A program made the position numbers and the translations under genes. A stretch of 64,000 nucleotides of DNA from Flavobacteriaceae bacterium LYZ1037 (GTDB lineage Bacteria; Bacteroidota; Bacteroidia; Flavobacteriales; Flavobacteriaceae), in assembly GCA_003144015.1 (NCBI GenBank), contig QFWS01000006.1, positions 62,001-126,000 of the forward strand. The letters run 5' to 3'. This document shows positions 15,845-26,169 of the stretch, piece by piece. The stretch's first letter is position 1; every line of letters starts with the position of its first letter. The notes under the pieces were generated by a model. It was given only the letters and a program-made list of their open reading frames with translations, had not been told where the DNA came from and searched no databases.

Positions 15845-17401
15845 CTAATCCAATCCTCCTTTACGTTCTGGCGAACGTGGCTCTGGCCAGGTACGTTGTT
15901 CTCCTGTTCTAGAATTTACTGGTAATATAATTTTCTCGGTTGAGGTTCTGTTAGGATCTTCGCTAGCCATATATACCAGAATAGCTGTTAAAATAGCATT
16001 GCTTCTTACGTCGTCAAACACAATTTTATCATAGGTATCTCTATTGGTGTGCCAAGTATAATTCCAGTAAGACCAGCTTAATGAACTTAAATTAAAAGCC
16101 GGAGCTCCTGCTGCCAAGAATGAGGCATTATCAGATCCTCCTCCACTTGGAGAACCAGGAAAATGAGTTTCAATATGTTTTGTAATATCTTTCGGCACAG
16201 CCTCCAACCATCTGGATAAATATTCGTAAGAATGTAAAAACCCTGCTCCTGATAGGTTCACCACACGACCAGTTCCGTTGTCTTGATTAAACATGGCTTG
16301 CGTATTATTTACAATCTCTGGATGATCTTCAACAAATGCTCTAGAACCATTTAAACCTTGCTCTTCGCTTCCCCAATGTCCAACCAGAATAGTTCGTTTT
16401 GGATTAGGATATACTTTTTTAAGGATACGCATGGCTTCCATCATGACTAAAGTTCCGGTACCATTATCTGTGGCTCCTGTGCCTCCATCCCAGGAATCAA
16501 AATGTGCTGAAAGAATGACATATTCGTCTGGTTTTTCTGAGCCTTTTATTTCTGCAATGGTATTTAACGTTGGTGCAACTCCTAAATCTTTAGATTCTGC
16601 TACAATTTTAACTACTGGTTTATTACCATATTCTGCCAATCTATAAAGCATGGTATAATCTTCAAGTTCGATATCTACTGTTGGAATTTTTTTAGTTCTG
16701 GCACTAAATATTTTATTAGACCCAAAAGCTTTAGACCAATAAGATGTAATAATACCAGCTGCACCTGCTGCTTCTAAAGCTTGATTTATTTCTCTTCTGC
16801 CATAACCAGTACGTTCCATATTCGCACGCCATTCTTTCTCTAATGCATCTCTTTCACTTTTCATTTTTGCAAAAGATTCTTCAGTAGCAAATTCTTCCCA
16901 GTTATAATCTGGACGCCCTGTTGCTTGATATATAGACGTCATAACAAATTTGCCTTTCACGCTTTTCATCCAATTTTGAAACTCTAAAGAATCTTTGACA
17001 GTTGGAATAGTAACCACTTCAGCTGTAACACCTTTTGGTCCTGTACTAGGATTCCACGCTAACTGCATACCATCTAAAGATTGTACACGAGGTTCTAACA
17101 TATCAATATGTGTAATGCCTCTTTCCCAGGCTTTCCATTCTCCCCATTGCTCATTTCTGGCCGAAATCCCCCATTTGCTATATGTATCTACTGCCCAATC
17201 GTTGGCTTGTTGCATTTGTGGTGTACCTACAAGACGTGGTCCAATAACATCCAATAACTCGTGAGCTAAAATCTCTAATTGTGAATTATTGGTAGCTTCT
17301 TCAATAATGTTTTTTACTACTGGATCTTGTTCCTGTGCTAGGAAACTCATGTGGTTTAGCAATAAAACAAATGCTAAAAGGTATTTAAATGTCTTTTTCA
17401 T
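15845..17401 (-). CDS. Secreted M28 family zinc aminopeptidase
   Basis: A 518-residue exported peptidase with a signal peptide ending SFLAQ, a PA-like inserted domain (about 110-270, with GAAGIITSYW) and an M28 catalytic domain. Di-zinc ligands are visible in SAHFDSWDGGTGATDNGTG (His and Asp), WGSEEQGLNGS (Glu-Glu), FNQDNGTG (Asp) and HTNRDTYD (His). Probably periplasmic or outer-membrane associated, releasing N-terminal amino acids or processing dipeptides. It is a single gene with a terminator downstream; substrate unknown. Confidence 0.88.
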   Translation of the reverse strand: MKKTFKYLLAFVLLLNHMSFLAQEQDPVVKNIIEEATNNSQLEILAHELLDVIGPRLVGTPQMQQANDWAVDTYSKWGISARNEQWGEWKAWERGITHIDMLEPRVQSLDGMQLAWNPSTGPKGVTAEVVTIPTVKDSLEFQNWMKSVKGKFVMTSIYQATGRPDYNWEEFATEESFAKMKSERDALEKEWRANMERTGYGRREINQALEAAGAAGIITSYWSKAFGSNKIFSARTKKIPTVDIELEDYTMLYRLAEYGNKPVVKIVAESKDLGVAPTLNTIAEIKGSEKPDEYVILSAHFDSWDGGTGATDNGTGTLVMMEAMRILKKVYPNPKRTILVGHWGSEEQGLNGSRAFVEDHPEIVNNTQAMFNQDNGTGRVVNLSGAGFLHSYEYLSRWLEAVPKDITKHIETHFPGSPSGGGSDNASFLAAGAPAFNLSSLSWSYWNYTWHTNRDTYDKIVFDDVRSNAILTAILVYMASEDPNRTSTEKIILPVNSRTGEQRTWPEPRSPERKGGLD

Positions 17402-17455
17402 AAGTACTTAGTTTGAATTAATTTTACTGCTAAACAAAATACAACTTATTTAAAC

Positions 17456-17486
17456 AAAAACCTTTTCAATTTGAAAAGGTTTTTTG
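17456..17486 (-). terminator. Terminator downstream of the beta-barrel receptor gene
   Basis: CCTTTTC/GAAAAGG stem with flanking A and T runs, about 27 bases past the stop of the 17513 gene. Confidence 0.75.
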
Positions 17487-17512
17487 TATTAAGACGAACT
17501 ATTATCTTTTGA

Positions 17513-20218
17513 TTAAAGCGAATAAATGGCTCTAAGCGTTAAGTATCTTGGCTGAATAAAATATTCGGTAGTGCTTACCGAAATACTGCTCGTACTACTT
17601 TGACTCTGTGATTGTGTGTTTAATAAGTTGGTTGCCTTGAGTTCAAATTCCCATTTGGCATCCGCATTTTTTCTATAGGCTAAAGAGGCATCCCAGAAAT
17701 CAAACGTGTTAATGGTTCGATCTTCATTACTAAAGTTATTATAGGCATAAGATGTTTTAAACGTGAGGCTTTCCCATATTAAAGCATCGAATTCAATACT
17801 TGGTGCTTTGGTAAAAAACTTACTTCTGCTAGAACCCTGATCGTTGTCTTGAATGGTATATCGATAAGCTAATTCAACATTTGGAGCTGTTTTAAAATTG
17901 GTTCTTAATTCGGCACCATAGGTTTGAGAATAGTTTTCGTTTACAGATGGGATATTCTGAATAAACTGATTAAACTTCGTATAAGTAAAGTTTCCATTGA
18001 CAGTTGCTCTTAATTTCCCAAAAGATCTTTGAAATCTTCCACTTGCTGAAAGCGACTCGTCTGCATAGTTAGAGTTAAATGGCGAATTGCTTCTAATAAC
18101 ACTTTCGAAATTGGTGATGTTTCTAATTTGATCAATGCTTTTTCTATAATTTACATTTGCAAAGACGTTAGTATAGTTAAACATATTAAAGCTAAAATAG
18201 GTTAGATTGATATTGTGTGCCGTGGCATTTTCTAGTTCTGGATTTCCATAAAAATACGAGTTGTAATTGTTCATAACATACCCACGTGCAAAATTGGTAA
18301 TGTCTGTAAATTGTGTTTGCATGGTATAATTGAAGATTAACTGTTCACTTTTTTTCAATTGAATTCTAGCATCGAAATCTGGTAAGATTCTAAAGAAATT
18401 ATCTTTATACTTGTCTCCAAATTGAGTGTTATTGACATTATATGCATGTGCTGAAAATCCTGGAGTAAGTGTGAATTTACCTAATTTTACAGTGTAATGA
18501 ACTCCTAAATAAAGATCTGTGAAATTATATGTAATATCGTTAGTTGCCAGACCATCGTTATCTATAGGAATGGGATTAAATTCTGAACCATCATCTAAAA
18601 ATTGAAATAATTCAGACGTAAATTTTTGATTGCTATATATGGTTCCAAGGGTTACATTAATATTACTCTTATTATTTAACACATTCCAGTAATCTATTTT
18701 CCCATCAAGCTGGTTAGATTTAACACGTTTATCTTGAGCCACATTATAATTAGATTGTGTGGTATCAAAACCAACAACATTAGCTACATCATCGTAACTA
18801 CTTTTTTCTTCTAGAATAGCATTGTAAAACGGATCTTCATCTTGTATTAATGACTGTATTTCTAATGAAAATATATTTCTTTCATCTAGAGTGTAGTAGT
18901 AATTCAAACTTTGTTTAACACTAAATGGACTGGATTCTTCGTTAATATCTGTATTTCCTAAAACTGAAGAAAACACATGTTGTTCTTGCGATTCTTTTGA
19001 AAACCGTCCTAACACATCATAATCTAATTGATTATTTCCATTTGGTTTGTATTTTCCACTTAATTTAAGCATTCCTAAATCGCTACGCTGAATGGTATTA
19101 CTTTGCGTTGTTTCGTCCGGAATTCCTAATTCAGGATCTGTATAAACAATATCATTGTTCTCTTGCAACTCATTTTTACTATTCGAATAGATAGCAAAAC
19201 CACTGATATCCAGAGTTTCTTTTGGCGAATAGCTAAAATTAGCTGCACCAAAATTAGACTCAATACTTTTGGCTCTGTTATTTTGAAGCGTTAAAAACCC
19301 TAAATCGTTATTTCCTAAATCAATGCTTGTACCACTTTTACGACTTGGCATTCTAAAGCCTCCTGAAAAGTTAAAATAATCGCGACGTGTAAAAGCTTGT
19401 TCCCCAATATTATTCATATCCCCAATGACGTTGATACTTAATTTCGGGCTGTAATAAAACAGTTTGGGCTGTACTAAATACAGGCCATTGTCGCTTGTTG
19501 CTCCTCCTCCAGCTGTTACAGTTCCAAACCAGAAATTCTCTTTTCCTTCTTTTAATTTGATATTAATTGCCACATTGTCCTGGTTATTAGTTACAGAACT
19601 TAATTGACCAACTTCGGAATAGTTTTTTAGCACTTGAACCTTATCTACAGCATTCGAAGGAATGTTTTTTGAAGCCAATTTAGAATCCCCATCAAAGAAA
19701 TCTTTGCCATCGACCATGACTTTAGATACCTTTTTGCCTTCTACTTCAATTTCACCATCATCGTTAATCTCAACGCCTGGTAATTTTTTAAGAACATCTT
19801 CTAGTTTTCTTTCTGTACCATCTTTAAAAGAATCTGCATTGTAAACAATGGTATCTCCTTTAATGGTTACAGGCATTTCATAGGTAAGTTCTATTTCATC
19901 TAAGGTATTATCGTTTTGAAGTGTAAAATCTTGAGATATATTATCGGTTTTGGTTTCAATCAATGCGTCTGTCGCTTTCATTCCAATATAACTAACTTGA
20001 ATTTTGTAGCTTGAATTAGCTTCTAGGGAAAGTTTATATTTACCTGTATCGTTCGTAATGCCATAAGCATCCATGTTTTTTGTTGCCTGATTTATAGCCA
20101 CCACATTGGCAAGCTCTAAAGGATTGCCAATACTATCTTTTACGACACCTTCTATTTTAACTTGTGCAAAAGCGATGTTTGCTACAAGTATTAACAGTAG
20201 CGTAATTATATGTTTCAT
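17513..20218 (-). CDS. TonB-dependent-receptor-like outer-membrane beta-barrel protein
   Basis: A 901-residue protein with a signal peptide ending NIAFAQ, a carboxypeptidase-regulatory-like beta-sandwich (about 20-105), a plug-like region with VLKKLPGVEINDDGEIEVEGK and a large C-terminal barrel ending in an aromatic strand. It matches the outer-membrane beta-barrel family 3 group found in Bacteroidota. The clear partner is the GLPGLI gene 30 bases upstream, a pairing often seen. The ligand is unknown; no SusD partner is present, which argues against glycan import. Confidence 0.85.
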   Translation of the reverse strand: MKHIITLLLILVANIAFAQVKIEGVVKDSIGNPLELANVVAINQATKNMDAYGITNDTGKYKLSLEANSSYKIQVSYIGMKATDALIETKTDNISQDFTLQNDNTLDEIELTYEMPVTIKGDTIVYNADSFKDGTERKLEDVLKKLPGVEINDDGEIEVEGKKVSKVMVDGKDFFDGDSKLASKNIPSNAVDKVQVLKNYSEVGQLSSVTNNQDNVAINIKLKEGKENFWFGTVTAGGGATSDNGLYLVQPKLFYYSPKLSINVIGDMNNIGEQAFTRRDYFNFSGGFRMPSRKSGTSIDLGNNDLGFLTLQNNRAKSIESNFGAANFSYSPKETLDISGFAIYSNSKNELQENNDIVYTDPELGIPDETTQSNTIQRSDLGMLKLSGKYKPNGNNQLDYDVLGRFSKESQEQHVFSSVLGNTDINEESSPFSVKQSLNYYYTLDERNIFSLEIQSLIQDEDPFYNAILEEKSSYDDVANVVGFDTTQSNYNVAQDKRVKSNQLDGKIDYWNVLNNKSNINVTLGTIYSNQKFTSELFQFLDDGSEFNPIPIDNDGLATNDITYNFTDLYLGVHYTVKLGKFTLTPGFSAHAYNVNNTQFGDKYKDNFFRILPDFDARIQLKKSEQLIFNYTMQTQFTDITNFARGYVMNNYNSYFYGNPELENATAHNINLTYFSFNMFNYTNVFANVNYRKSIDQIRNITNFESVIRSNSPFNSNYADESLSASGRFQRSFGKLRATVNGNFTYTKFNQFIQNIPSVNENYSQTYGAELRTNFKTAPNVELAYRYTIQDNDQGSSRSKFFTKAPSIEFDALIWESLTFKTSYAYNNFSNEDRTINTFDFWDASLAYRKNADAKWEFELKATNLLNTQSQSQSSTSSISVSTTEYFIQPRYLTLRAIYSL

Positions 20219-20248
20219 TTGTGATTTTTTGATTGGTTAAATAAGTAA

Positions 20249-21118
20249 TTAACGGCCTCTTCCTCCTCCACGACCTCCATACATGTCTCGCATTTCTTCT
20301 ATTTTCTTTTTCATGATGGCATTATACTCGTCTTGTGTGACTTCCTTTCCTTTTTCTGGTCTTTTAATACCCTCCTTTTCTTCAGGGTTTAATACAATTT
20401 TAGAACACAAGATGGTTGTTCTATCTGCATTAACTTCTAGAATAAGTCCTGGTAACCCCCAAAAATCACCTGGGCCTTGATTCACTGGGATTTGCATAGT
20501 GTACCAAGCTGTTACTTCAATAGTTTCTGGGATTTCAATGTCTTCCATCAGGTCTTTGGTCTTCGTGCTATCTGTTTCTTTTTTAGCATCATCGTCGTTA
20601 TTTCTTCTTCTCATACTTCTAAAATCCATAGCATCTACTTTTTTAGTTGCAGTTGCCTTAAAACATGTATATTGACCAATCTGTTTCGTTTCTCCACTCA
20701 TTTTCCATTCTAATTTTGGTAAGGAATCTTTAATTAAAAACTGCTTTCCAAAAAATTCTTGCTCTTGTAGTAAAACATTCTCCTTAACATTTTTGTATTG
20801 TGCACCTCCCGTAAAGTTCCCCATCATCATTCTAAAACCTCCACCTTGACCTGGTGCAGCTAATTTTTCTTCTTCTTTATAAGTGGACTCTGTTTTATTA
20901 AAAACTAAGAAATAAGTTTTTTCAAGCATGGATTTCATTCTCTCTGCAAATTGCTTTTTTTGTTCTTCACTAAAATTTCCACCTCCAAAATTATCCATAT
21001 CTATAGTGGTTTTTGATAAATAGGTGGCTTTACCTTGAAAATCTTGTTGAGAAAACATCCAAGTAGTGGATGCAAAAAATAAGACTACAATTAATGTTTT
21101 TTTAAAAAGCTGATTCAT
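20249..21118 (-). CDS. GLPGLI family protein
   Basis: A 289-residue exported protein with a signal peptide ending WMFSQ and the family-naming GLPGLI motif in DFWGLPGLILEVNAD (near 225). It has Asp/Glu-rich linkers in the middle and a Gly/Arg-rich tail (GGRGGGRGR). The family's role is unknown; members are periplasmic and often sit beside TonB-receptor-like genes, as here. Probably cotranscribed with the receptor. Confidence 0.88.
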   Translation of the reverse strand: MNQLFKKTLIVVLFFASTTWMFSQQDFQGKATYLSKTTIDMDNFGGGNFSEEQKKQFAERMKSMLEKTYFLVFNKTESTYKEEEKLAAPGQGGGFRMMMGNFTGGAQYKNVKENVLLQEQEFFGKQFLIKDSLPKLEWKMSGETKQIGQYTCFKATATKKVDAMDFRSMRRRNNDDDAKKETDSTKTKDLMEDIEIPETIEVTAWYTMQIPVNQGPGDFWGLPGLILEVNADRTTILCSKIVLNPEEKEGIKRPEKGKEVTQDEYNAIMKKKIEEMRDMYGGRGGGRGR

Positions 21119-21294
21119 TTTTACAGAGTTTTAGTTTTAACTAATGTACAATTAATTACTATTAGACTAAGCTACTGTCAAAACGTTTAAACCGATATGT
21201 TAAAATATACTCTTTACAGATTATTAATATTCGAAGTTATGCTTATAAATTAATAGTTTAAAAGTGGTTCTATTTTTGTACTTTTCAATTCTCA

Positions 21295-22071
21295 ATGAAA
21301 ACACTTTTATACTTTTTATTTTTTATTTCTCTTTCCATCTTTGGGCAAGAGCCCATTGAAACGACCTTTGTTTCCAAAACTCCTTTTGAAGCTGATAAAA
21401 TCATTGGAATTGATAATTTTGGAACAGTTTATTTTATAAAAAAGAATACGCTTTATAAAATAGAAGACCAAAATAATTACTCTTATAGCAATGTGCAATT
21501 TGGAAAAATAACTTCGGCAAACAGTTTTAATCCATTAAAAATCACAGTCTTTTATGAAGATTTTAATACCGCATTTATTCTAGACAATAGGTTTGCTGAA
21601 ATTATTAAAATCGATTTTAGTCGTTTAGAATATTACAAAAATGTGGCATTTGTGTCTACTGCAAACGATAATGCGTTATGGATCTTTAATCAAGATATTC
21701 AGCAATTAGAGTTATTCGATTATAAAACAAGAAAAGTAAGAGCTACCACACAACCGACACAGTCTAAAGCTTTAGATTTAAAAAGCAATTATAATTATGC
21801 ATGGATGCTAACTGAGAAGTTTCTCTATAAATATAATTATTTTGGCAGTTTGGTTTATAAGGTAAAAAACGATGGTTTTACTTCTATATTTGAAAATAAC
21901 GAACAGGTGTATTTAGTAAAAGAAAATAACCTTTATTACTTTAATGAAAGTGAACAAGTCTATCAATTAATTATAACACCTGAATTGTTAACAAAACAGT
22001 TTTTAGTAACCAATGAAACCTTGTATATTTACGATTCTAAAAATTTACACAAATTCCAACTAAATAAATAA
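21295..22071 (+). CDS. Hypothetical exported protein upstream of deoxynucleoside kinase
   Basis: A 258-residue protein not assigned to a named family. The signal peptide ends SIFGQ. The rest has recurring short beta strands with Tyr/Asn/Phe-rich turns (YKIEDQNNY, LFDYKTRK, YKYNYFG, LYYFNESE, LYIYDSKN), suggesting a beta-propeller-like fold. It ends six bases before the kinase gene and is probably cotranscribed. A TATTTTTG promoter element lies at 21271-21278. Function unknown. Confidence 0.75.
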   Translation: MKTLLYFLFFISLSIFGQEPIETTFVSKTPFEADKIIGIDNFGTVYFIKKNTLYKIEDQNNYSYSNVQFGKITSANSFNPLKITVFYEDFNTAFILDNRFAEIIKIDFSRLEYYKNVAFVSTANDNALWIFNQDIQQLELFDYKTRKVRATTQPTQSKALDLKSNYNYAWMLTEKFLYKYNYFGSLVYKVKNDGFTSIFENNEQVYLVKENNLYYFNESEQVYQLIITPELLTKQFLVTNETLYIYDSKNLHKFQLNK

Positions 22072-22077
22072 ACACTT

Positions 22078-22692
22078 ATGCACGTTGCAATAGCCGGAAA
22101 CATTGGTGCAGGTAAAACCACACTTACTAAATTACTTGCTAAACATTACAAATGGGAATCTCAATTAGAAGATGTGGTTGATAATCCTTATCTAGACGAT
22201 TTCTATAATCAAATGGAACGTTGGAGTTTTAACCTACAAGTCTACTTTTTAAATAGTAGGTTTCGTCAAGTGGCTCAAATTCGTGAAAGCGGTAAAGACA
22301 TTATCCAAGACAGAACCATTTATGAAGATGCGCATATATTTGCACCAAACCTTCATGCTATGGGATTAATGACGAATCGTGATTTTGAAAATTATCGTTC
22401 ATTATTCGATTTAATGGAGTCTTTTGTTCAAGGTCCCGATTTATTGATTTATTTAAGGAGTTCTATTTCAAATTTGGTATCTCAAATTCATAAAAGAGGT
22501 CGTGATTATGAGAATTCTATAAGTATTGATTATTTAAGCAGACTGAATGAACGTTATGAAGCTTGGATTCATGGTTACGACAAAGGAAATCTTTTGATTA
22601 TTGATGTAGATAATTTAGATTTTGTTGCAAATCCTGAAGATTTAGGAAGCATTATCAATAAGATAGATGCTGAGATAAATGGTTTGTTTTAA
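22078..22692 (+). CDS. Deoxynucleoside kinase
   Basis: Phosphorylates deoxyribonucleosides in the salvage pathway. Its 204 residues have a P-loop GNIGAGKTT at 7-15, the base-binding DRTIYEDAHIF near 83 and the lid KRGRDYE near 141, all typical of the dNK/deoxyadenosine kinase family. Substrate preference (dA/dG or broad) cannot be read with certainty. A second copy of this fold is fused to FolK at 60272. Confidence 0.9.
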   Translation: MHVAIAGNIGAGKTTLTKLLAKHYKWESQLEDVVDNPYLDDFYNQMERWSFNLQVYFLNSRFRQVAQIRESGKDIIQDRTIYEDAHIFAPNLHAMGLMTNRDFENYRSLFDLMESFVQGPDLLIYLRSSISNLVSQIHKRGRDYENSISIDYLSRLNERYEAWIHGYDKGNLLIIDVDNLDFVANPEDLGSIINKIDAEINGLF

Positions 22693-22712
22693 TCTTAGCC
22701 TTTTTATTACAC

Positions 22713-22743
22713 AAAAAAAGCCACGAAATTCGTGGCTTTTTTT
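22713..22743. terminator. Bidirectional terminator between dNK and hppA
   Basis: GCCACGA/TCGTGGC stem with a 3-base loop, flanked by seven A and seven T, between two convergent genes. Confidence 0.85.
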
Positions 22744-22764
22744 GTGATTATATTTTAAAAAGTC

Positions 22765-25221
22765 TTATTTAATAATAATTTCTTCTGAGAATTCTTCATC
22801 AAGATCTGCTTGATTAGATTTCACTTTGATGGCCGAAGCACCTACTTTTAGCTCTTCAACTTTCGCTTTTACTTCCTCTAAAGTTCCAGTGATAACTCGT
22901 TCTTCAACTTTTATTTCTCCGTTTTCTTTGGTCGTAATACTAACAACTGCTTTCGCCAGGTTGTTTTCTTTAACTTCCATTTCTACATACACTTTTTTAA
23001 GAACTTCGTTACTTACTGAAGTTCCTGCCATAGCGACACCTTCATCCAATGCATGACCTCCTAAAATTGGAGCAATTACTAAACCAATTAAACAAGTTAA
23101 TTTAATTAAGATATTCATTGAAGGTCCAGATGTATCTTTAAATGGATCCCCAACAGTGTCTCCTGTTACAGCCGCTTTATGTGCTTCAGAACCTTTATAA
23201 GTCATTTCTCCATTAATCATCACACCTGCTTCAAAAGATTTCTTAGCATTATCCCAAGCCCCACCAGCATTGTTTTGGAAAATAGCCCAAAGCACACCAG
23301 AAACTGTTACACCAGCCATATAACCTCCTAACATTTCAGCAATTGCCATGTTGTTCATTCCAAAAATCATAGGAACAAAAGCAATGACTAAAGGAAATCC
23401 AATAGTTAATAAACCTGGCAACATCATTTCTTTTAAAGATGCTTCCGTAGAAATTGCTACACATTTATCGTATTCTGGTTTCCCAGTACCTTCCATAATT
23501 CCTGGAATATCTCTAAACTGACGACGCACTTCTTCTACCATTTCCATGGCTGCTTTTCCTACAGCATTCATGGCTAAAGCAGAAAACACGACTGGTACCA
23601 TTCCACCAACAAATAACATGGCTAAAACAGGTGCTTTAAAGATGTTAATTCCATCGATTCCTGTAAATGTTACATAAGCAGCAAATAATGCTAACGATGT
23701 TAAAGCTGCAGAAGCGATTGCAAATCCTTTTCCTGTTGCAGCAGTTGTATTACCAACGGAGTCTAATATATCTGTACGTTCTCTAACAATAGGTTCTTGT
23801 TCGCTCATTTCGGCAATACCACCTGCATTATCAGAAATTGGTCCGAAAGCATCAATAGCTAACTGCATAGCAGTTGTAGCCATCATAGCTGAAGCAGCTA
23901 AAGCCACTCCATAGAATCCAGCAAAGGCATAAGATGCCCAAATAGCTCCAGCAAATAATAATACCGAAGGGAAAGTAGAAATCATACCAGTTGCTAAACC
24001 AGCAATAATATTTGTTCCAGCCCCTGTACTTGATTGTTGTACAATATTTAAAATTGGTTTTTTACCTAATCCTGTATAATATTCAGTTACCGAAGAAATA
24101 ACAGCTCCAACAACTAACCCTACTAAGGTTGCATAAAATACTCTCATTGAAGAAATTTCTTGTAAACCTTCTCCAAAGAAATTCATTTGCATCGTTTCAG
24201 GTAACATCCAAGTAACCAAACCAAAACATGATATGGCTACTAAAGCAATAGATGTCCAGTTACCAATATTTAAAGCTCCCATAACTTGAGCCTCTTTAGC
24301 ATCGTTATTTTTAATTTTCACTAACATGGTACCAATTACAGAAATAATTATTCCAGCACCAGCAATCGCCATAGGTAATAAAATTGGTCCAATACCACCA
24401 AAGGCATCTGCAATATTTCCACCCATGTCTTTAATAACATAGTTACCAAGAACCATTGCAGCTAAAACTGTAGCTACATAAGACCCAAATAAATCGGCCC
24501 CCATTCCAGCAACATCACCAACGTTGTCACCAACGTTATCTGCAATCGTAGCAGGATTTCTTGGATCATCTTCTGGAATACCAGCTTCTACTTTACCAAC
24601 CAAATCGGCTCCAACATCGGCAGCTTTGGTATAGATTCCTCCACCTACACGAGCAAATAATGCAATAGATTCAGCACCTAGAGAGAAACCAGCTAATGTT
24701 TCAAGAACAATAGTCATATCCATCGTGTTTGTCCAAACACCTCCCATAAAAAAGTGAAAGAAAAATATAAAGAATGCTGTTAAACCTAAAACGGCTAATC
24801 CAGCAACTCCAAGTCCCATAACTGTTCCACCACCAAAAGAAATCTTTAGTGCATTTGGCAAGCTTGTTCTAGCAGCTTGAGTCGTTCTTACGTTAGTTTT
24901 AGTTGCTATTTTCATCCCAATGTTTCCAGCGAAAGCAGAAAAAATTGCTCCAAAAATAAAGGCAACTACTATTAACCAATGTGTTGTTGGCACTATAAAA
25001 GATACAGCCGCTAAAGCAACACTTACAATTACTACAAAGATTGCCAAAAGTCTGTATTCTGCATTTAAGAATGCCAAAGCACCTTCGTATATATGATCTG
25101 AAATTTCTTTCATCTTTCCATCTCCTGCATCTTGTTTCATAACCCAAGATTTCTTAACGATCATGTAAATTAATCCTAAAAGTGCCATTGCAATTGGCAT
25201 ATAAATCATCATTGATTCCAT
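22765..25221 (-). CDS. hppA: Membrane ion-translocating pyrophosphatase (K+-dependent type)
   Basis: Integral-membrane pyrophosphatase that pumps H+ and/or Na+ using PPi. The 818-residue protein has many membrane segments and core motifs [38 protein letters not shown] and a C-terminal [25 protein letters not shown] (near 505) has Ala where K+-independent enzymes have Lys, so K+ dependence is inferred. The last ~85 residues form a charged soluble extension after the final membrane segment, beyond the usual end. It lies downstream of the soluble pyrophosphatase, separated by a terminator. Confidence 0.94.
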   Translation of the reverse strand: MESMMIYMPIAMALLGLIYMIVKKSWVMKQDAGDGKMKEISDHIYEGALAFLNAEYRLLAIFVVIVSVALAAVSFIVPTTHWLIVVAFIFGAIFSAFAGNIGMKIATKTNVRTTQAARTSLPNALKISFGGGTVMGLGVAGLAVLGLTAFFIFFFHFFMGGVWTNTMDMTIVLETLAGFSLGAESIALFARVGGGIYTKAADVGADLVGKVEAGIPEDDPRNPATIADNVGDNVGDVAGMGADLFGSYVATVLAAMVLGNYVIKDMGGNIADAFGGIGPILLPMAIAGAGIIISVIGTMLVKIKNNDAKEAQVMGALNIGNWTSIALVAISCFGLVTWMLPETMQMNFFGEGLQEISSMRVFYATLVGLVVGAVISSVTEYYTGLGKKPILNIVQQSSTGAGTNIIAGLATGMISTFPSVLLFAGAIWASYAFAGFYGVALAASAMMATTAMQLAIDAFGPISDNAGGIAEMSEQEPIVRERTDILDSVGNTTAATGKGFAIASAALTSLALFAAYVTFTGIDGINIFKAPVLAMLFVGGMVPVVFSALAMNAVGKAAMEMVEEVRRQFRDIPGIMEGTGKPEYDKCVAISTEASLKEMMLPGLLTIGFPLVIAFVPMIFGMNNMAIAEMLGGYMAGVTVSGVLWAIFQNNAGGAWDNAKKSFEAGVMINGEMTYKGSEAHKAAVTGDTVGDPFKDTSGPSMNILIKLTCLIGLVIAPILGGHALDEGVAMAGTSVSNEVLKKVYVEMEVKENNLAKAVVSITTKENGEIKVEERVITGTLEEVKAKVEELKVGASAIKVKSNQADLDEEFSEEIIIK

Positions 25222-25282
25222 ATTGTATTTTTTGTTTGATTAGTTTTAAGCAGCGCAAATGTAACAAAATACGTTAACATTT

Positions 25283-25318
25283 AAAAACCCTTCTACATGT
25301 ATTGTAGAAGGGTTTTTT
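25283..25318 (-). terminator. Terminator downstream of ppa
   Basis: ACCCTTCTACA/TGTAGAAGGGT stem with flanking A and T runs, about 22 bases past the ppa stop and upstream of hppA, so the two pyrophosphatases are likely separate transcripts. Confidence 0.8.
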
Positions 25319-25340
25319 CAATATAAGTTAAAGCTACTAT

Positions 25341-25868
25341 TTAAATAGTGAAATCTCCATTGGTTTTATGTTCGCTATTTTCATAACGATTCACACATTT
25401 ATTAAGAATATCGTAGGCTTCTTTGGCATCTCCCCAACCTCCAACATCAACTCTCTTTTTCTCTAAATCTTTATAAACCTGAAAGAAATGCTCAATTTCT
25501 TTTATTTGATGAGGGTTCATATCTGATAAATCATTTAAATTATTCCAGATCGGATCAGAAACTGGTACACAAATCACTTTTTCATCTGGTCCTTTTTCAT
25601 CAGCCATATGGAATACACCTATTGGTTTTACCTCAACCACACACATAGGAAACGTTGGTTCTCCACCCATGACCAATACATCTAATGGATCGCCATCAAG
25701 TGCTAGAGTTTCAGGAATAAACCCATAATCTGCAGGATACATCATGGATGAAAACAACATCCTGTCGAAACGTATTTTCTTTAGTTCAAAATCGTATTCG
25801 TATTTATTTCTACTTCCTTTTGGTATTTCTATCAATACATCAAACGTTAATTTCCCTTTACTTGTCAT
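25341..25868 (-). CDS. ppa: Soluble inorganic pyrophosphatase (family I)
   Basis: Hydrolyses PPi to phosphate with Mg2+. The 175-residue protein carries the family I metal site DGDPLDVLV (near 60-68), the substrate residues in GSRNKYEYD near 18 and YPADYGFIPET near 44. It neighbours the membrane pyrophosphatase, so soluble and energy-conserving PPi hydrolysis are encoded side by side. It has its own strong promoter. Confidence 0.96.
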   Translation of the reverse strand: MTSKGKLTFDVLIEIPKGSRNKYEYDFELKKIRFDRMLFSSMMYPADYGFIPETLALDGDPLDVLVMGGEPTFPMCVVEVKPIGVFHMADEKGPDEKVICVPVSDPIWNNLNDLSDMNPHQIKEIEHFFQVYKDLEKKRVDVGGWGDAKEAYDILNKCVNRYENSEHKTNGDFTI

Positions 25869-25887
25869 CTTATTTTTTTTAGGACTG

Positions 25888-25918
25888 CAAAGGTACGTAA
25901 GTGTTTGGTTTTGGGCAA
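25888..25918 (-). promoter_or_regulatory. ppa promoter
   Basis: Minus strand: TTG (25918-25916), 20 bases, then TACCTTTG (25895-25888), a perfect -7 element close to the ppa start codon. The rest of the gap up to 26169 holds no gene; a weak TATCTTGC lies before the M1 peptidase. Confidence 0.75.
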
Positions 25919-26169
25919 CAAAAACGTATTTGACTTTGTTGTTTTTAATTAACTTCGTTTAATTGGAAGTCGAATGGAATGGATTGAATTTAACTTTAGT
26001 CTTTGGTTATGTGCAAACTGAAAAACAATCTTCAGATGAGCTAGCAAAATTTCTACCTTTAAGTAAGTCTCTTCTTAAACTCTAAACATCAATCTGTTAA
26101 AATAAAAATCTACATTTCATTTTTTCATATCTTGCTGTATCAATCAAAAATAAAACCAACCTTCTCAGC

